This document shows positions 1 to 6,206 of a stretch of 8,496 nt of DNA, piece by piece. Source of the stretch: Flavobacteriales bacterium UBA2426 (GTDB lineage: Bacteria > Bacteroidota > Bacteroidia > Flavobacteriales_F > PHOS-HE28); assembly GCA_002342985.1 (NCBI GenBank), contig DDRC01000021.1:5360-13855 (forward strand). The letters are read 5' to 3'. A program made the translations under genes and the position numbers. The notes beneath the pieces are model-generated. The model worked only from the letters and a program-made list of their open reading frames with translations, had not been told where the DNA came from and did no database searches. Within the stretch, counting starts at the first letter, position 1. Each line of letters opens with the position of its first letter.

Positions 1-312
1 ATGCCGTCATCGCCTGCCGGGCGCTACTATGCCGACCAGTTGCTGAGATCAGGTGGGTCACCGGCCCTGCATTATGGCGAGGCACAAGGCGGAGAGAGCA
101 GAAAGGATTTCGTCCACAAAATGCGCGTCGCCCTGAAAGAGCTGCGCGAATCCAGGGCCTGCTTGAAGATCATTCTCAGGGCACGCCTGCATCCCGAGCC
201 CGAGGTCATTGATCGTGCTTTGGCTGAATGCACGGAATTAATCGCGATCTTCAGTTCCAGCGTTCGCACCGCCGAACGGAACATGGGAAAGAACTGGGAC
301 CCGAAGCCATGA
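1..312 (+). CDS. Four-helix-bundle protein (23S rRNA intervening-sequence family), 5'-partial
   Basis: The 103 visible residues carry the family core: GRYYADQLLRSG, then SPALHYGEAQG, then SRKDFVHKMRVALKELRES, which matches the helix 2-3 region of the 23S rRNA intervening-sequence protein family (Pfam 23S_rRNA_IVP). Members are normally about 115-130 residues with another N-terminal helix ahead of this core, so the ATG at base 1 is probably internal and the real start lies upstream of the window. The fold is a small helical bundle that oligomerises; its cellular role is not established, although Avd, a cofactor of diversity-generating retroelements, shares the fold. No reverse transcriptase or variable repeat is visible here. 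The gene is followed directly by a 21-bp tandem array, and its 3' end carries short inverted matches to that array (278-286 and 289-297). The family call is from memory of its conserved motifs. Confidence 0.8.
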   Translation: MPSSPAGRYYADQLLRSGGSPALHYGEAQGGESRKDFVHKMRVALKELRESRACLKIILRARLHPEPEVIDRALAECTELIAIFSSSVRTAERNMGKNWDPKP

Positions 313-362
313 GGACCCCGTTGCAGCGTTCACCAGTTCTTCGTTCTGGTATTCCATGTTCC
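278..362. repeat. Inverted repeat spanning the end of the four-helix gene
   Basis: AAGAACTGG at 289-297 is the exact reverse complement of CCAGTTCTT at 333-341. Just outside it, GGAACATGG at 278-286 is the reverse complement of CCATGTTCC at 354-362, the first part of the tandem array. The two pairs are nested in the right order for one interrupted hairpin around the stop codon at 310-312. It could act as a transcript-end structure, but no T-tract follows, so a terminator function is only a guess. The pairing is directly visible; the role is inferred. Confidence 0.6.
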
Positions 363-463
363 ATGTTCTCCATTCCATGTTCCATGTTCTTCATTCCGTG
401 TTCCATGTTCTTCATTCCGTGTTCCATGTTCCTCCTTCCATGTTCCATGTTCTTCCTTCCTTC
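352..463. repeat. 21-bp tandem array built of 7-mers
   Basis: Five consecutive 21-bp units (352-372, 373-393, 394-414, 415-435, 436-456) plus a partial 7-mer to 463. Each unit is three 7-mers: two copies of TTCCATG (or TTCCGTG) and a third diverged copy such as TTCTTCA, TTCTCCA or TTCCTCC. All three phases are preserved without any indel. It fills most of the gap between the four-helix-bundle gene and the methyltransferase start. Open frames across it exist on both strands because 21 is a multiple of three, but they give only low-complexity peptides. I see no promoter-like sequence in it. Confidence 0.97.
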
Positions 464-473
464 GCTCTGAGCC

Positions 474-1292
474 ATGCAGTATGACCCTGTCAAGCGCCGC
501 CTGGGCATCGTCTTCAACCGGACGCCCGCGCTGCGCATGCTCTTCTACCGCCTGCTCGACCTGCTGCTGCTGCGCTGCTGGCACATCCAGCGCGAGCTGC
601 GGGCATGGATCGCCCAAAGGCAGGCCAGCGGCAAGCCCGTGGAAGCCATCTACGACGCCGGCGCGGGCTTCGGCCAGTACAGCTACTGGCTCAGCGGCCT
701 GCTGCCCCAGGCGCGCATCACCGCCATCGATGTGAAGGACGAGCAGGTGGCGGATTGCAACGCCTTCTTCCAGAGGATCGGAAGGCCGCAGGTGATGTTC
801 GAAGTCGGCGATGTGACCAGGTTCACCAAGCCGAACGCCTTCGACCTGGTGGTGTGCGTGGATGTGATGGAGCACATCCTGGAGGACGAGGCCGCGCTGC
901 GCTGCTACAGCACCTCCTTGAAGGAGGGCGGCATGCTCATCATCAGCACCCCCAGCGACCAGGGCGGCAGCGATGTGCACGAGGAGGGTGAAGGCTCCTT
1001 CATCGAGGAGCATGTGCGCGACGGCTACAACATCGACGACATCCGGGCGAAGTGCCTGCGCAATGGCTTCAGCCAAGTGGAACCGCGATACAGCTACGGC
1101 GCTCCGGGCAAGATCAGCTGGAAGCTGAGCATGAAGTGGCCGCTGCTGATGCTGCAAGCGAGCAAGGCCTTCTTCATCGTGCTGCCGTTCTACTACCTGC
1201 TGGCCTACCCCATCGCCTTCGTCCTCAACATGGCGGATGTGCGCATGACGCACAGCACGGGGACGGGGCTGATCGTGAAGGCGTGGAAGTAG
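474..1292 (+). CDS. Class I SAM-dependent methyltransferase
   Basis: A 272-residue protein with a Rossmann-type methyltransferase domain. Motif I is DAGAGFG (residues 61-67, SAM binding), the acidic end of strand 2 is D86 in ITAIDVKD, the next motif is VGDVTRF (111-117), and motif IV is FDLVVCVDVMEHI (123-135), the typical Methyltransf_11/25 pattern. An N-terminal helix (about 20-48) precedes the domain, and residues 222-251 are strongly hydrophobic, suggesting membrane association and perhaps a lipid or polyprenyl-linked substrate. The substrate cannot be read from the sequence. The ATG at 474 is chosen because the protein is complete from there and lies 10 bases after the repeat array; there is no Shine-Dalgarno sequence. 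It is flanked on both sides by short-repeat blocks. The fold is certain enough, the substrate unknown. Confidence 0.9.
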   Translation: MQYDPVKRRLGIVFNRTPALRMLFYRLLDLLLLRCWHIQRELRAWIAQRQASGKPVEAIYDAGAGFGQYSYWLSGLLPQARITAIDVKDEQVADCNAFFQRIGRPQVMFEVGDVTRFTKPNAFDLVVCVDVMEHILEDEAALRCYSTSLKEGGMLIISTPSDQGGSDVHEEGEGSFIEEHVRDGYNIDDIRAKCLRNGFSQVEPRYSYGAPGKISWKLSMKWPLLMLQASKAFFIVLPFYYLLAYPIAFVLNMADVRMTHSTGTGLIVKAWK

Positions 1293-1391
1293 TCAGGCAA
1301 TTGGGCAATCAGATGATCAGAAAATGCCACTTACGCTTGTCCTCCGTGCTTTGATCATCTGATCATCTCATTCACTGATCATCTGATCAAT
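1293..1391. repeat. Octamer repeat block with inverted copy, GATC-rich
   Basis: From 1352 the sequence runs in 8-mers: TGATCATC, TGATCATC, TCATTCAC, TGATCATC, TGATCAAT, so the 14-mer TGATCATCTGATCA occurs at 1352-1365 and again at 1376-1389, 24 bases apart. On the left, ATCAGATGATCA at 1308-1319 is the exact reverse complement of 1352-1363 (and of 1376-1387), separated by about 32 unrelated bases, so the block can fold into a 12-bp hairpin. It fills the entire gap between the methyltransferase stop and the permease start, and the last octamer runs into the ATG at 1390. A terminator or messenger-leader role is possible but there is no T-tract. Confidence 0.9.
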
Positions 1392-2619
1392 GAACCTCCC
1401 CCTCCTCTTCGCCCGCCGTTACCTGCTGGCCAAGCGCAGCACCAACGCGATCAATGTGATCACGTGGATCAGCATCGTGGTGATCGCGGTGGTCACCGGC
1501 GCCATGGTGGTGGTGATGAGCGCCATGAACGGCATCGCCGAGCTGGTGGACAGGATCTACTCGCCCTTCGACCTCGATATCACCATCACGCCCGCCCAAG
1601 GCAAGACGCTCGCGCGCGACTCCATCGACCTGGGCGCCCTGCTCGCGCGCGCCGATGTGGAGCAGGCCAGCTTCACCATCGAGGAGAACGTGCTGCTGCG
1701 CTGCGGCGACCAGCAGGCCGTGGCCACCCTGAAGGGCGTGGAGCCGCAATACCTGGGCATGGCCGGCATGGAGCGCTACATCTTCACCGGCGACGCCGCG
1801 CTGGAGGGCGCCACCGGGCCCGCCGCCATCCTGGGCCTCGGGCTCAAGGCCGACCTCGGCGTGCCACTGGACGATGGCGTGTTCCAGCCGCTGGAGATCA
1901 GCGCGCCCATCCGGGGCCGCAAGCTGAGCAAGTACAAGCAGGCGGCCTTCGAGCAAGCAGCTGTGGCCATGAGCGGCTCCTTCAGCATGAACATGGAATA
2001 CGACAGCAAGTACGCCGTAGTGCCGCTGGACCTGGCGGCCGAGCTGCTCCACTACGACAGCGCGGCCAGCGCCCTGGAGCTGAAGCTGAAGCCCAAGGCC
2101 GACATGGACCGCGCGGCGCGTGAGATCGCCACAACGCTGGGCCCGCGCTATACCGTGAAGACGCGCTACCAGAAGAACGCGCTGATGTACCAGACCAACG
2201 CCACCGAGAAGCTCGTGGCCTTCGTGGTGCTCGCCTTCATCGGCCTCATCGGCGCCTTCAACGTGATCGCCTCGCTCACCATGATGATGATTGAGAAGAA
2301 AGAGGACATGCGCACGCTGATGAGCATGGGCGCCACGGCGCGCATGGTGCGCCGCATCTTCCTGCACGAAGGGCTGCTGATCGTGCTGGCGGGCGCGGGC
2401 ATCGGCCTGGCGCTGGGCGTGGGCATCGTGCTGGCGCAGCAACGCTTCGCCCTCGTGGAGATGGCCGAGGCCATCACTGACTCCTTCCCGGTGAAGCTCG
2501 TGGGCACCGACCTGCTGCTGATCACCGCAACCGTGCTCGCCATCGGCCTGCTGGCCACCTGGGTGCCGCTGCGCGCGCTGAGCCGCAGGTTCCTCTACGC
2601 CACGGCGGCGAGGGCGTAG
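1390..2619 (+). CDS. FtsX/LolC/E-family ABC transporter permease
   Basis: A 409-residue inner-membrane protein with the LolC/LolE/FtsX layout: one N-terminal transmembrane segment (about 21-46), a large periplasmic domain (about 50-270, MacB-like core), then three transmembrane segments (about 272-299, 326-350, 371-395). The conserved cytoplasmic loop after the second segment reads IEKKEDMRTLMSMGA and RRIFLHEGLL, the typical FtsX coupling region. The N-terminus (LFARRYLLAKRSTNAINVIT) is also typical of LolC/E-like proteins. Such permeases pair with a LolD-like ATPase to release lipoproteins from, or extract substrates out of, the inner membrane; no ATPase gene is in the window, so the exact substrate is inferred. 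The ATG at 1390 directly abuts the repeat block. The 3' end overlaps the convergent dihydrouridine synthase gene by 25 bp. Confidence 0.92.
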   Translation: MNLPLLFARRYLLAKRSTNAINVITWISIVVIAVVTGAMVVVMSAMNGIAELVDRIYSPFDLDITITPAQGKTLARDSIDLGALLARADVEQASFTIEENVLLRCGDQQAVATLKGVEPQYLGMAGMERYIFTGDAALEGATGPAAILGLGLKADLGVPLDDGVFQPLEISAPIRGRKLSKYKQAAFEQAAVAMSGSFSMNMEYDSKYAVVPLDLAAELLHYDSAASALELKLKPKADMDRAAREIATTLGPRYTVKTRYQKNALMYQTNATEKLVAFVVLAFIGLIGAFNVIASLTMMMIEKKEDMRTLMSMGATARMVRRIFLHEGLLIVLAGAGIGLALGVGIVLAQQRFALVEMAEAITDSFPVKLVGTDLLLITATVLAIGLLATWVPLRALSRRFLYATAARA

Positions 2620-3587
2620 GTCGCCTTCACCTCATCCAGGATCTGCTCGATAACAACCGGGTCCTTCTCCGTGCACAACCGCAAGCGCACCTCCTTCACG
2701 TTGGGCAGTCCTTTCAGGTAGTTGCCGTAGTGCCGGCGCATCTCCACCACGCCTTCCCACGCGCCCTTCCACGCGAGTGATGCGCGCAGGTGCTGGCGCG
2801 CGGCCTCCACGCGATCGGTGATCGTGGGCGGGGCCTGGTGCGTGCCGGTGGCGATGTAGTGCTTGATCTCGTTGAAGATCCAAGGGTGCCCGATGCTCGC
2901 GCGGCCGATCATCACGCCGTCCACGCCGTAACGGCCACGGTAATCCACCGCCTTCTCCGGCGAGTCAATGTCGCCGTTGCCGAAGATGGGGATGCGCATG
3001 CGCGGGTTGTTCTTCACCGCTCCGATCAGGGTCCAATCCGCCGGGCCCTTGTACAGCTGCGCGCGCGTGCGGCCATGGATGCTCAGCGCGGCAATGCCCA
3101 CGTCCTGCAGGCGCTCGGCCACTTCGATGATGTTCTTGCTCTTCTCGTCCCAGCCCAGGCGCGTCTTCACCGTCACGGGCAGCTTTACGGCCTTCACCAC
3201 CTTCTCGGTGAGGCGCACCATCTTGTCCACATCGAGCAGCAGGCAGGCGCCGGCACCCTTGCTCACCACCTTGTGCACGGGGCAGCCATAATTGATGTCG
3301 ATGAGGTCGGGCTTGGCCGCCTCGGCGATGCGCGCGGCCTCTTCCATCGCGTCCTCGCTGCCGCCGAAGAGCTGGATGCCGATGGGCCTCTCGGCTTCGA
3401 AGATGTCGAGCTTCTTGAGGCCCTTGGCGGCCTGGCGGATCAGCCCCTCGCTGCTGATGAACTCAGTGAACATCAGGTCGGCCCCATGCTGCTTGCACAG
3501 CGCGCGGAAGGGCGGGTCGCTCACGTCCTCCATGGGCGCGAGGAGCAGCGGGAACTCCGGCAGTGTGATGGGGCCGATGCGGACCAT
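2595..3587 (-). CDS. dusB: tRNA-dihydrouridine synthase, DusB-like
   Basis: FMN-dependent enzyme that reduces specific uridines in the tRNA D-loop. From the chosen start the protein has 330 residues, normal for the family. A TIM-barrel Dus domain shows LAPMEDVSDPPFR (17-28), GIQLFGG (70-76), INYGCP with the catalytic Cys102, KTRLGW (141-146), SIHGRTR (169-175), GNGDI (203-207) and GVMIGRA (224-230, phosphate binding). The C-terminal helical part has HYGNYLKG, as in DusB. An in-frame ATG at 3641 would add 18 residues, but that extension is encoded by the terminator stem 3603-3631, so I place the start at 3587, 15 bases beyond the stem. The final 25 bp overlap the convergent permease gene. The target uridine cannot be told from sequence alone. 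Confidence 0.93.
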   Translation of the reverse strand: MVRIGPITLPEFPLLLAPMEDVSDPPFRALCKQHGADLMFTEFISSEGLIRQAAKGLKKLDIFEAERPIGIQLFGGSEDAMEEAARIAEAAKPDLIDINYGCPVHKVVSKGAGACLLLDVDKMVRLTEKVVKAVKLPVTVKTRLGWDEKSKNIIEVAERLQDVGIAALSIHGRTRAQLYKGPADWTLIGAVKNNPRMRIPIFGNGDIDSPEKAVDYRGRYGVDGVMIGRASIGHPWIFNEIKHYIATGTHQAPPTITDRVEAARQHLRASLAWKGAWEGVVEMRRHYGNYLKGLPNVKEVRLRLCTEKDPVVIEQILDEVKATYALAAVA

Positions 3588-3596
3588 GGGCGGCTC

Positions 3597-3631
3597 AAAA
3601 GTACGGAAGCCCCGCAGGGCGGGGCTTCCGT
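3597..3631 (-). terminator. Rho-independent terminator of the exb operon
   Basis: Perfect 13-bp inverted repeat: ACGGAAGCCCCGC (3603-3615), three-base loop AGG, GCGGGGCTTCCGT (3619-3631). Read on the minus strand the stem is followed by ACTTTT, i.e. a short U-run at 3600-3597. It lies 22 bases beyond the end of the last exbD gene and just before the dihydrouridine synthase start, so it ends the exb transcript and isolates dusB. A small second hairpin (TGCAT/ATGCA, 3631-3645) sits immediately upstream. Confidence 0.85.
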
Positions 3632-3653
3632 GCATCGGCAATGCAGGGGGCGC

Positions 3654-4106
3654 TCAGCGTCCCTGCGATGTGCTGTAGTTGATCTTCAGCGCGTTGCTCT
3701 TGCGGAGCTCCTGCTTCACATCGGTAACGATCTTCATGTAGGTCTCCTTGTCCACCTTCAGGGAGCGCGTGATCTTCGGGCGCAGCACCTCGTCGCGGCG
3801 CTCGTTGCCAGCCTTCACCCAAGGGTCGATCTCGTCCAGCCTGGCATACTGGTCGTTGAGCTGCAGCAAGGGCTCTGTGCCGAGCTCCTTGCTCGTGGGC
3901 GGTCCGATGTAGAGGTAATCCACCAAGGCCTTGTCCTCGAGCTTTGTGGTCTCCGTGGCCTCGGGCAGCGTGATCTTCACCTTCAGGTCCACTTCGCGCA
4001 TCACGGTGGTGACCATGAAGAAGAAGAGGAGCATGAAGATGATGTCAGGCAGCGAGGCCGTGCTGATGGCCGGGGTGGCGCCCTTCTTTTCCTTGAAGCG
4101 TGACAT
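3654..4106 (-). CDS. exbD: ExbD/TolR-family biopolymer transport protein (second copy)
   Basis: A 150-residue protein with a short cytoplasmic N-terminus, one transmembrane helix (about 19-37) and a periplasmic domain. The helix begins with SLPDIIFMLLFFFMVTT, carrying the conserved proton-pathway aspartate as D21. ExbD dimers sit inside an ExbB pentamer and couple proton flow to movement of an energised partner such as TonB. The periplasmic half (about 60-145) has the ExbD-like ending KVDKETYMKIVTDVKQEL. Its start lies four bases after the stop of the longer exbD, so the two are co-translated from one messenger. It differs clearly in sequence from its neighbour and is not a recent duplicate. 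It is the last gene before the terminator at 3603-3631. Confidence 0.93.
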   Translation of the reverse strand: MSRFKEKKGATPAISTASLPDIIFMLLFFFMVTTVMREVDLKVKITLPEATETTKLEDKALVDYLYIGPPTSKELGTEPLLQLNDQYARLDEIDPWVKAGNERRDEVLRPKITRSLKVDKETYMKIVTDVKQELRKSNALKINYSTSQGR

Positions 4107-4110
4107 CGGA

Positions 4111-4845
4111 TCAGGCGGGTTTCTTGGTGACGTCCACCGGCTCGGCCTCGGAGATGCGCTGCGGATAGACCATGCGGATGGCCTTGATGAGCTCCTTGTC
4201 CTCGTCCTTCTTCTCGTCGAGTTCGGTGAACTTGCGTCCGAACTTCTCCTTGCAGAGCTCGTCGCGCAGCTCGCGGATGCCGGCTTCCAGCTCGTTCTGC
4301 ACCTTCACGTACATGTCGTAGCTGGTCTTGGAGCCCGTCTGCAAGGAGATCACGGCTGAACCCGGCAGCTCATTGTACTCGCCCAGCAGGCGCACGGCAC
4401 TGAGCTTGCCCTCGTACTTCTCCAGCAGGTCCCGGTAGGTCTGCTTGTCCTTCTCGTCGGTGGCGGCCGCGATGCCCGCCTTGTACTCGGCGATCCGCTG
4501 CTGGCACTCGGCAGCGGTGACGCGCGATTTCTCAGGCAGGTTCTCCAGGTTGGCGGGATTCACCATGAACTCCTTGGCCCCGGCGCGCAGGTCCTTGATG
4601 TCCATCAGCTCCCCTTCCACCAGCAGCATGTCCGCATCGTTGATCAGTACCACGTAGACATTGCGGTCCTTCACCTTGTCCGCCTCCTGCTGGTCCTCCA
4701 CGATGGGGGGCAGCAGGCGCAGGATGCCAGCGTCGGTATCCATGGTGGTCGTCACCAGGAAGAAGATCAGCAGCAGGAAGGCGATGTCGGCCATGGAGCC
4801 GGCATTGATCTCGCCCGGGCCTTGCTTGGCGCGTTTCCTCAGCAT
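4111..4845 (-). CDS. exbD: ExbD/TolR-family protein, extended periplasmic domain (first copy)
   Basis: A 244-residue ExbD-like subunit of an ExbB/ExbD proton motor. EINAGSMADIAFLLLIFF (12-29) carries the conserved Asp20 at the start of its single transmembrane helix (about 18-36). The ExbD periplasmic fold seems split: its first part (NVYVVLIND, about 62-70) and its last part (TSYDMYVKVQNELEAGI, 174-190) are separated by a charged, mostly helical stretch (about 95-160) rich in Lys, Glu and Ala. Normal ExbD proteins have about 140 residues, so roughly 100 extra residues are present in this insertion and the tail (200-244). The gap to the upstream membrane-protein gene is six bases. The extension probably contacts another periplasmic partner or the cell wall, which is a guess. 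Confidence 0.9.
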   Translation of the reverse strand: MLRKRAKQGPGEINAGSMADIAFLLLIFFLVTTTMDTDAGILRLLPPIVEDQQEADKVKDRNVYVVLINDADMLLVEGELMDIKDLRAGAKEFMVNPANLENLPEKSRVTAAECQQRIAEYKAGIAAATDEKDKQTYRDLLEKYEGKLSAVRLLGEYNELPGSAVISLQTGSKTSYDMYVKVQNELEAGIRELRDELCKEKFGRKFTELDEKKDEDKELIKAIRMVYPQRISEAEPVDVTKKPA

Positions 4846-4851
4846 GGTGGC

Positions 4852-5244
4852 TTACTTGAAGAGGCGGGTGACCTCACCGTAGACGATGGCAATGATGGCT
4901 CCGAAGAGTGCGACGTACATGAGGATGAGGCCGGCACCGATCCACTTGGAGGCGCCCTCGGAGATGTTCCACTCCGGACGCACGCCGCCATCGCTGATCA
5001 GGTAGGCCACCACCAGCACCACCACGAAAGCGCCCATGCCCATGAACGATTTCTTGTTCAGGCCCATCAGCGAGAACGCCAGTGTGGAGACGGCCGCGAT
5101 GCCGAAGGCGAAGTAGGTGACCCAGAGGCCGCCATCGATGCCGGTATCGCTGCCGCTGAAGATCATGAGGGTGAAGATCACCCCCAGCGCGATGAGCACC
5201 CATTGGGCAACGCGCCCCAGGAGCCCGGATCCCTTGTGGTTCAT
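4852..5244 (-). CDS. Conserved small membrane protein of the exb operon, function unknown
   Basis: A 130-residue protein with four predicted transmembrane segments (about 12-30, 39-61, 68-85, 101-124) and little outside the membrane except a short loop around 86-100 (GGVRPEWNISEGASK). I do not recognise a named family. It lies between exbB and the first exbD with six-base gaps on both sides, so it is translated with the motor subunits; from memory, a protein of this size and place is common in Bacteroidota exb clusters. It may be an assembly factor or an accessory subunit of the ExbB/ExbD complex, which is inference from position only. The ATG at 5244 is the natural start, just after the exbB stop. 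Confidence 0.85.
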   Translation of the reverse strand: MNHKGSGLLGRVAQWVLIALGVIFTLMIFSGSDTGIDGGLWVTYFAFGIAAVSTLAFSLMGLNKKSFMGMGAFVVVLVVAYLISDGGVRPEWNISEGASKWIGAGLILMYVALFGAIIAIVYGEVTRLFK

Positions 5245-5250
5245 GGCCGC

Positions 5251-6009
5251 TTAGTGCTTGCTGAGGTTGTTCTTCACCAGCAGGTCGACCAGGCCGATGG
5301 AAGCCTCCTCCATCTGGCCGGTGATGCTGTCGATCTTGCTCTGCAGGTAGTTGTAGAAGATCTGCAGGATGATGGCCACGATGAGGCCGAACACGGTGGT
5401 GAGCAGTGCCACCTTGATACCGCCTGCCACGATTGCAGGGCTGATGTTGTTGGCGGCCGCGATCTGGTCGAAGGCGAAGATCATCCCGATCACAGTGCCC
5501 AAGAACCCGAGCATGGGAGCCAGGGCGATGAAGAGGCTGATCCAGGGAAGGCCGCGCTCCAGGCGGCCCACCTCCACGCCACCGTAGGCCACGATGCTCT
5601 TCTCGGCGATGTCAACGCCCTCATGCGCACGGTCAAGGCCCTGGTAGAAGATGCCGGCGATGGGGCCACGGGTATTGCGGCACACCTCCTTGGCACCATC
5701 GATGCCGCCGCTCTTGAGCGCATCCTCCACGCTGCCGAGCAGCTTGTTGGTGTTGGTGGAGGCCATGTTTAGGTAGATGATGCGCTCGATGACGATGGCC
5801 AGGCCCAGGATCAGGCATACGAGCACCGGGGCCATCCAGATGGGATCGCCTTCGATGAAGCGCTGCTTGAGCATCTGGTGGGTACCGCTGTCATCGGCAA
5901 CCGCCTCGGTGGAAGCGGCGGCAGGGGCATCCTGCGCCATGACCGGGGTGCTGAGGAGGCCGAAGCCCAAGAGGGCGATCAGGCAAAGGGACAAGAACTT
6001 GCGTGCCAT
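5251..6009 (-). CDS. exbB: MotA/TolQ/ExbB proton channel family protein
   Basis: A 252-residue inner-membrane subunit that forms the pentameric proton channel with ExbD. A signal-peptide-like N-terminus (1-25, ending VMAQ-D) is followed by an Ala-rich linker, a first membrane helix (about 57-78), a cytoplasmic domain (about 80-152) and the two MotA_ExbB helices: APMLGFLGTVIGMIFAF (164-180) and GGIKVALLTTVFGLIVAI (196-213). These two are the signature of the family. The N-terminal signal extension is also typical of Bacteroidota ExbB proteins. It is the first protein gene of the operon; the leader (6010-6071) contains no Shine-Dalgarno sequence. A weak Bacteroidota -7-like CATCTTTG lies at 6073-6066, touching the tRNA end, so exbB may be read either from there or through the tRNA gene. 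Confidence 0.95.
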   Translation of the reverse strand: MARKFLSLCLIALLGFGLLSTPVMAQDAPAAASTEAVADDSGTHQMLKQRFIEGDPIWMAPVLVCLILGLAIVIERIIYLNMASTNTNKLLGSVEDALKSGGIDGAKEVCRNTRGPIAGIFYQGLDRAHEGVDIAEKSIVAYGGVEVGRLERGLPWISLFIALAPMLGFLGTVIGMIFAFDQIAAANNISPAIVAGGIKVALLTTVFGLIVAIILQIFYNYLQSKIDSITGQMEEASIGLVDLLVKNNLSKH

Positions 6010-6071
6010 GTGAAGGGTTGCGGTTGTGGTTGTTGTCGGGGGTTGCGTTGCTAGTGGGAGCGGGTCAAAGA

Positions 6072-6161
6072 TGGCGGAGAGAGAGGGATTCGAACCCCCG
6101 TTACCCTTTCAGGTAAACGCACTTTCCAGGCGCGCGCCTTAAACCACTCGGCCATCTCTCC
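6072..6161 (-). tRNA. tRNA-Ser(GGA): tRNA-Ser (anticodon GGA)
   Basis: Reading the minus strand, acceptor strands GGAGAGA (6161-6155) and TCTCTCC (6082-6076) pair perfectly, followed by discriminator G and an encoded CCA (6074-6072). The D-arm starts GCCGAGTGG, the anticodon loop is CTGGAAA with anticodon GGA at 6127-6125, the long class II variable arm is TTACC-TGAAA-GGGTAA, and the T-arm has GGTTCGAATCC. The long variable arm and the anticodon identify serine, reading UCC and UCU codons. It sits between the asparaginase gene and exbB, same strand as both. Confidence 0.97.
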
Positions 6162-6173
6162 TTGTTCTTCAAG

Positions 6174-6197
6174 GGAAGGGCGGTTCCAAGCCCTTCC
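6174..6197 (-). terminator. Possible hairpin between asparaginase gene and tRNA-Ser
   Basis: GGAAGGGC (6174-6181) and GCCCTTCC (6190-6197) form a perfect 8-bp stem with an eight-base loop. An alternative stem, GCCCTT/AAGGGC (6190-6195 with 6199-6204), is mutually exclusive with it. There is no T-run downstream on the minus strand, so this is either a weak terminator for the asparaginase transcript or a leader structure in the tRNA precursor. Confidence 0.3.
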
Positions 6198-6206
6198 GAA
6201 GGGCCG

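Noticed and set aside
352..463. CRISPR array
   Set aside because: There are no unique spacers; the repeats are directly adjacent short words with a 21-bp period.
1..473. Diversity-generating retroelement with the four-helix protein as Avd
   Set aside because: No reverse transcriptase, template repeat or variable target gene is visible, and ordinary IVP-type proteins share this fold.
330..1253. Long open frame of 307 codons on the minus strand opposite the methyltransferase
   Set aside because: It is antisense to a clear methyltransferase, is rich in His, Ala and Gln, and ends in a repetitive EEHGT peptide made by the 21-bp array. Such shadows are expected in GC-rich DNA.
1387..2442. Open frame of 351 codons on the minus strand opposite the ABC permease
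   Set aside because: Low-complexity His/Gln/Ala-rich translation without any motif; the permease on the plus strand explains the sequence.
2790..4103. Open frame of 437 codons on the plus strand across dusB and exbD
   Set aside because: It crosses two well-supported minus-strand genes and a terminator, and its translation is Leu/His/Val-rich without family features.
6066..6073. Promoter for exbB just after the tRNA (CATCTTTG on the minus strand)
   Set aside because: Only a single half-matching -7 element, overlapping the tRNA 3' end, with no convincing -33 element; not strong enough for a feature.
6072..6161. Integration site (att) at tRNA-Ser
   Set aside because: No integrase and no repeated copy of the tRNA 3' end is visible in the window.
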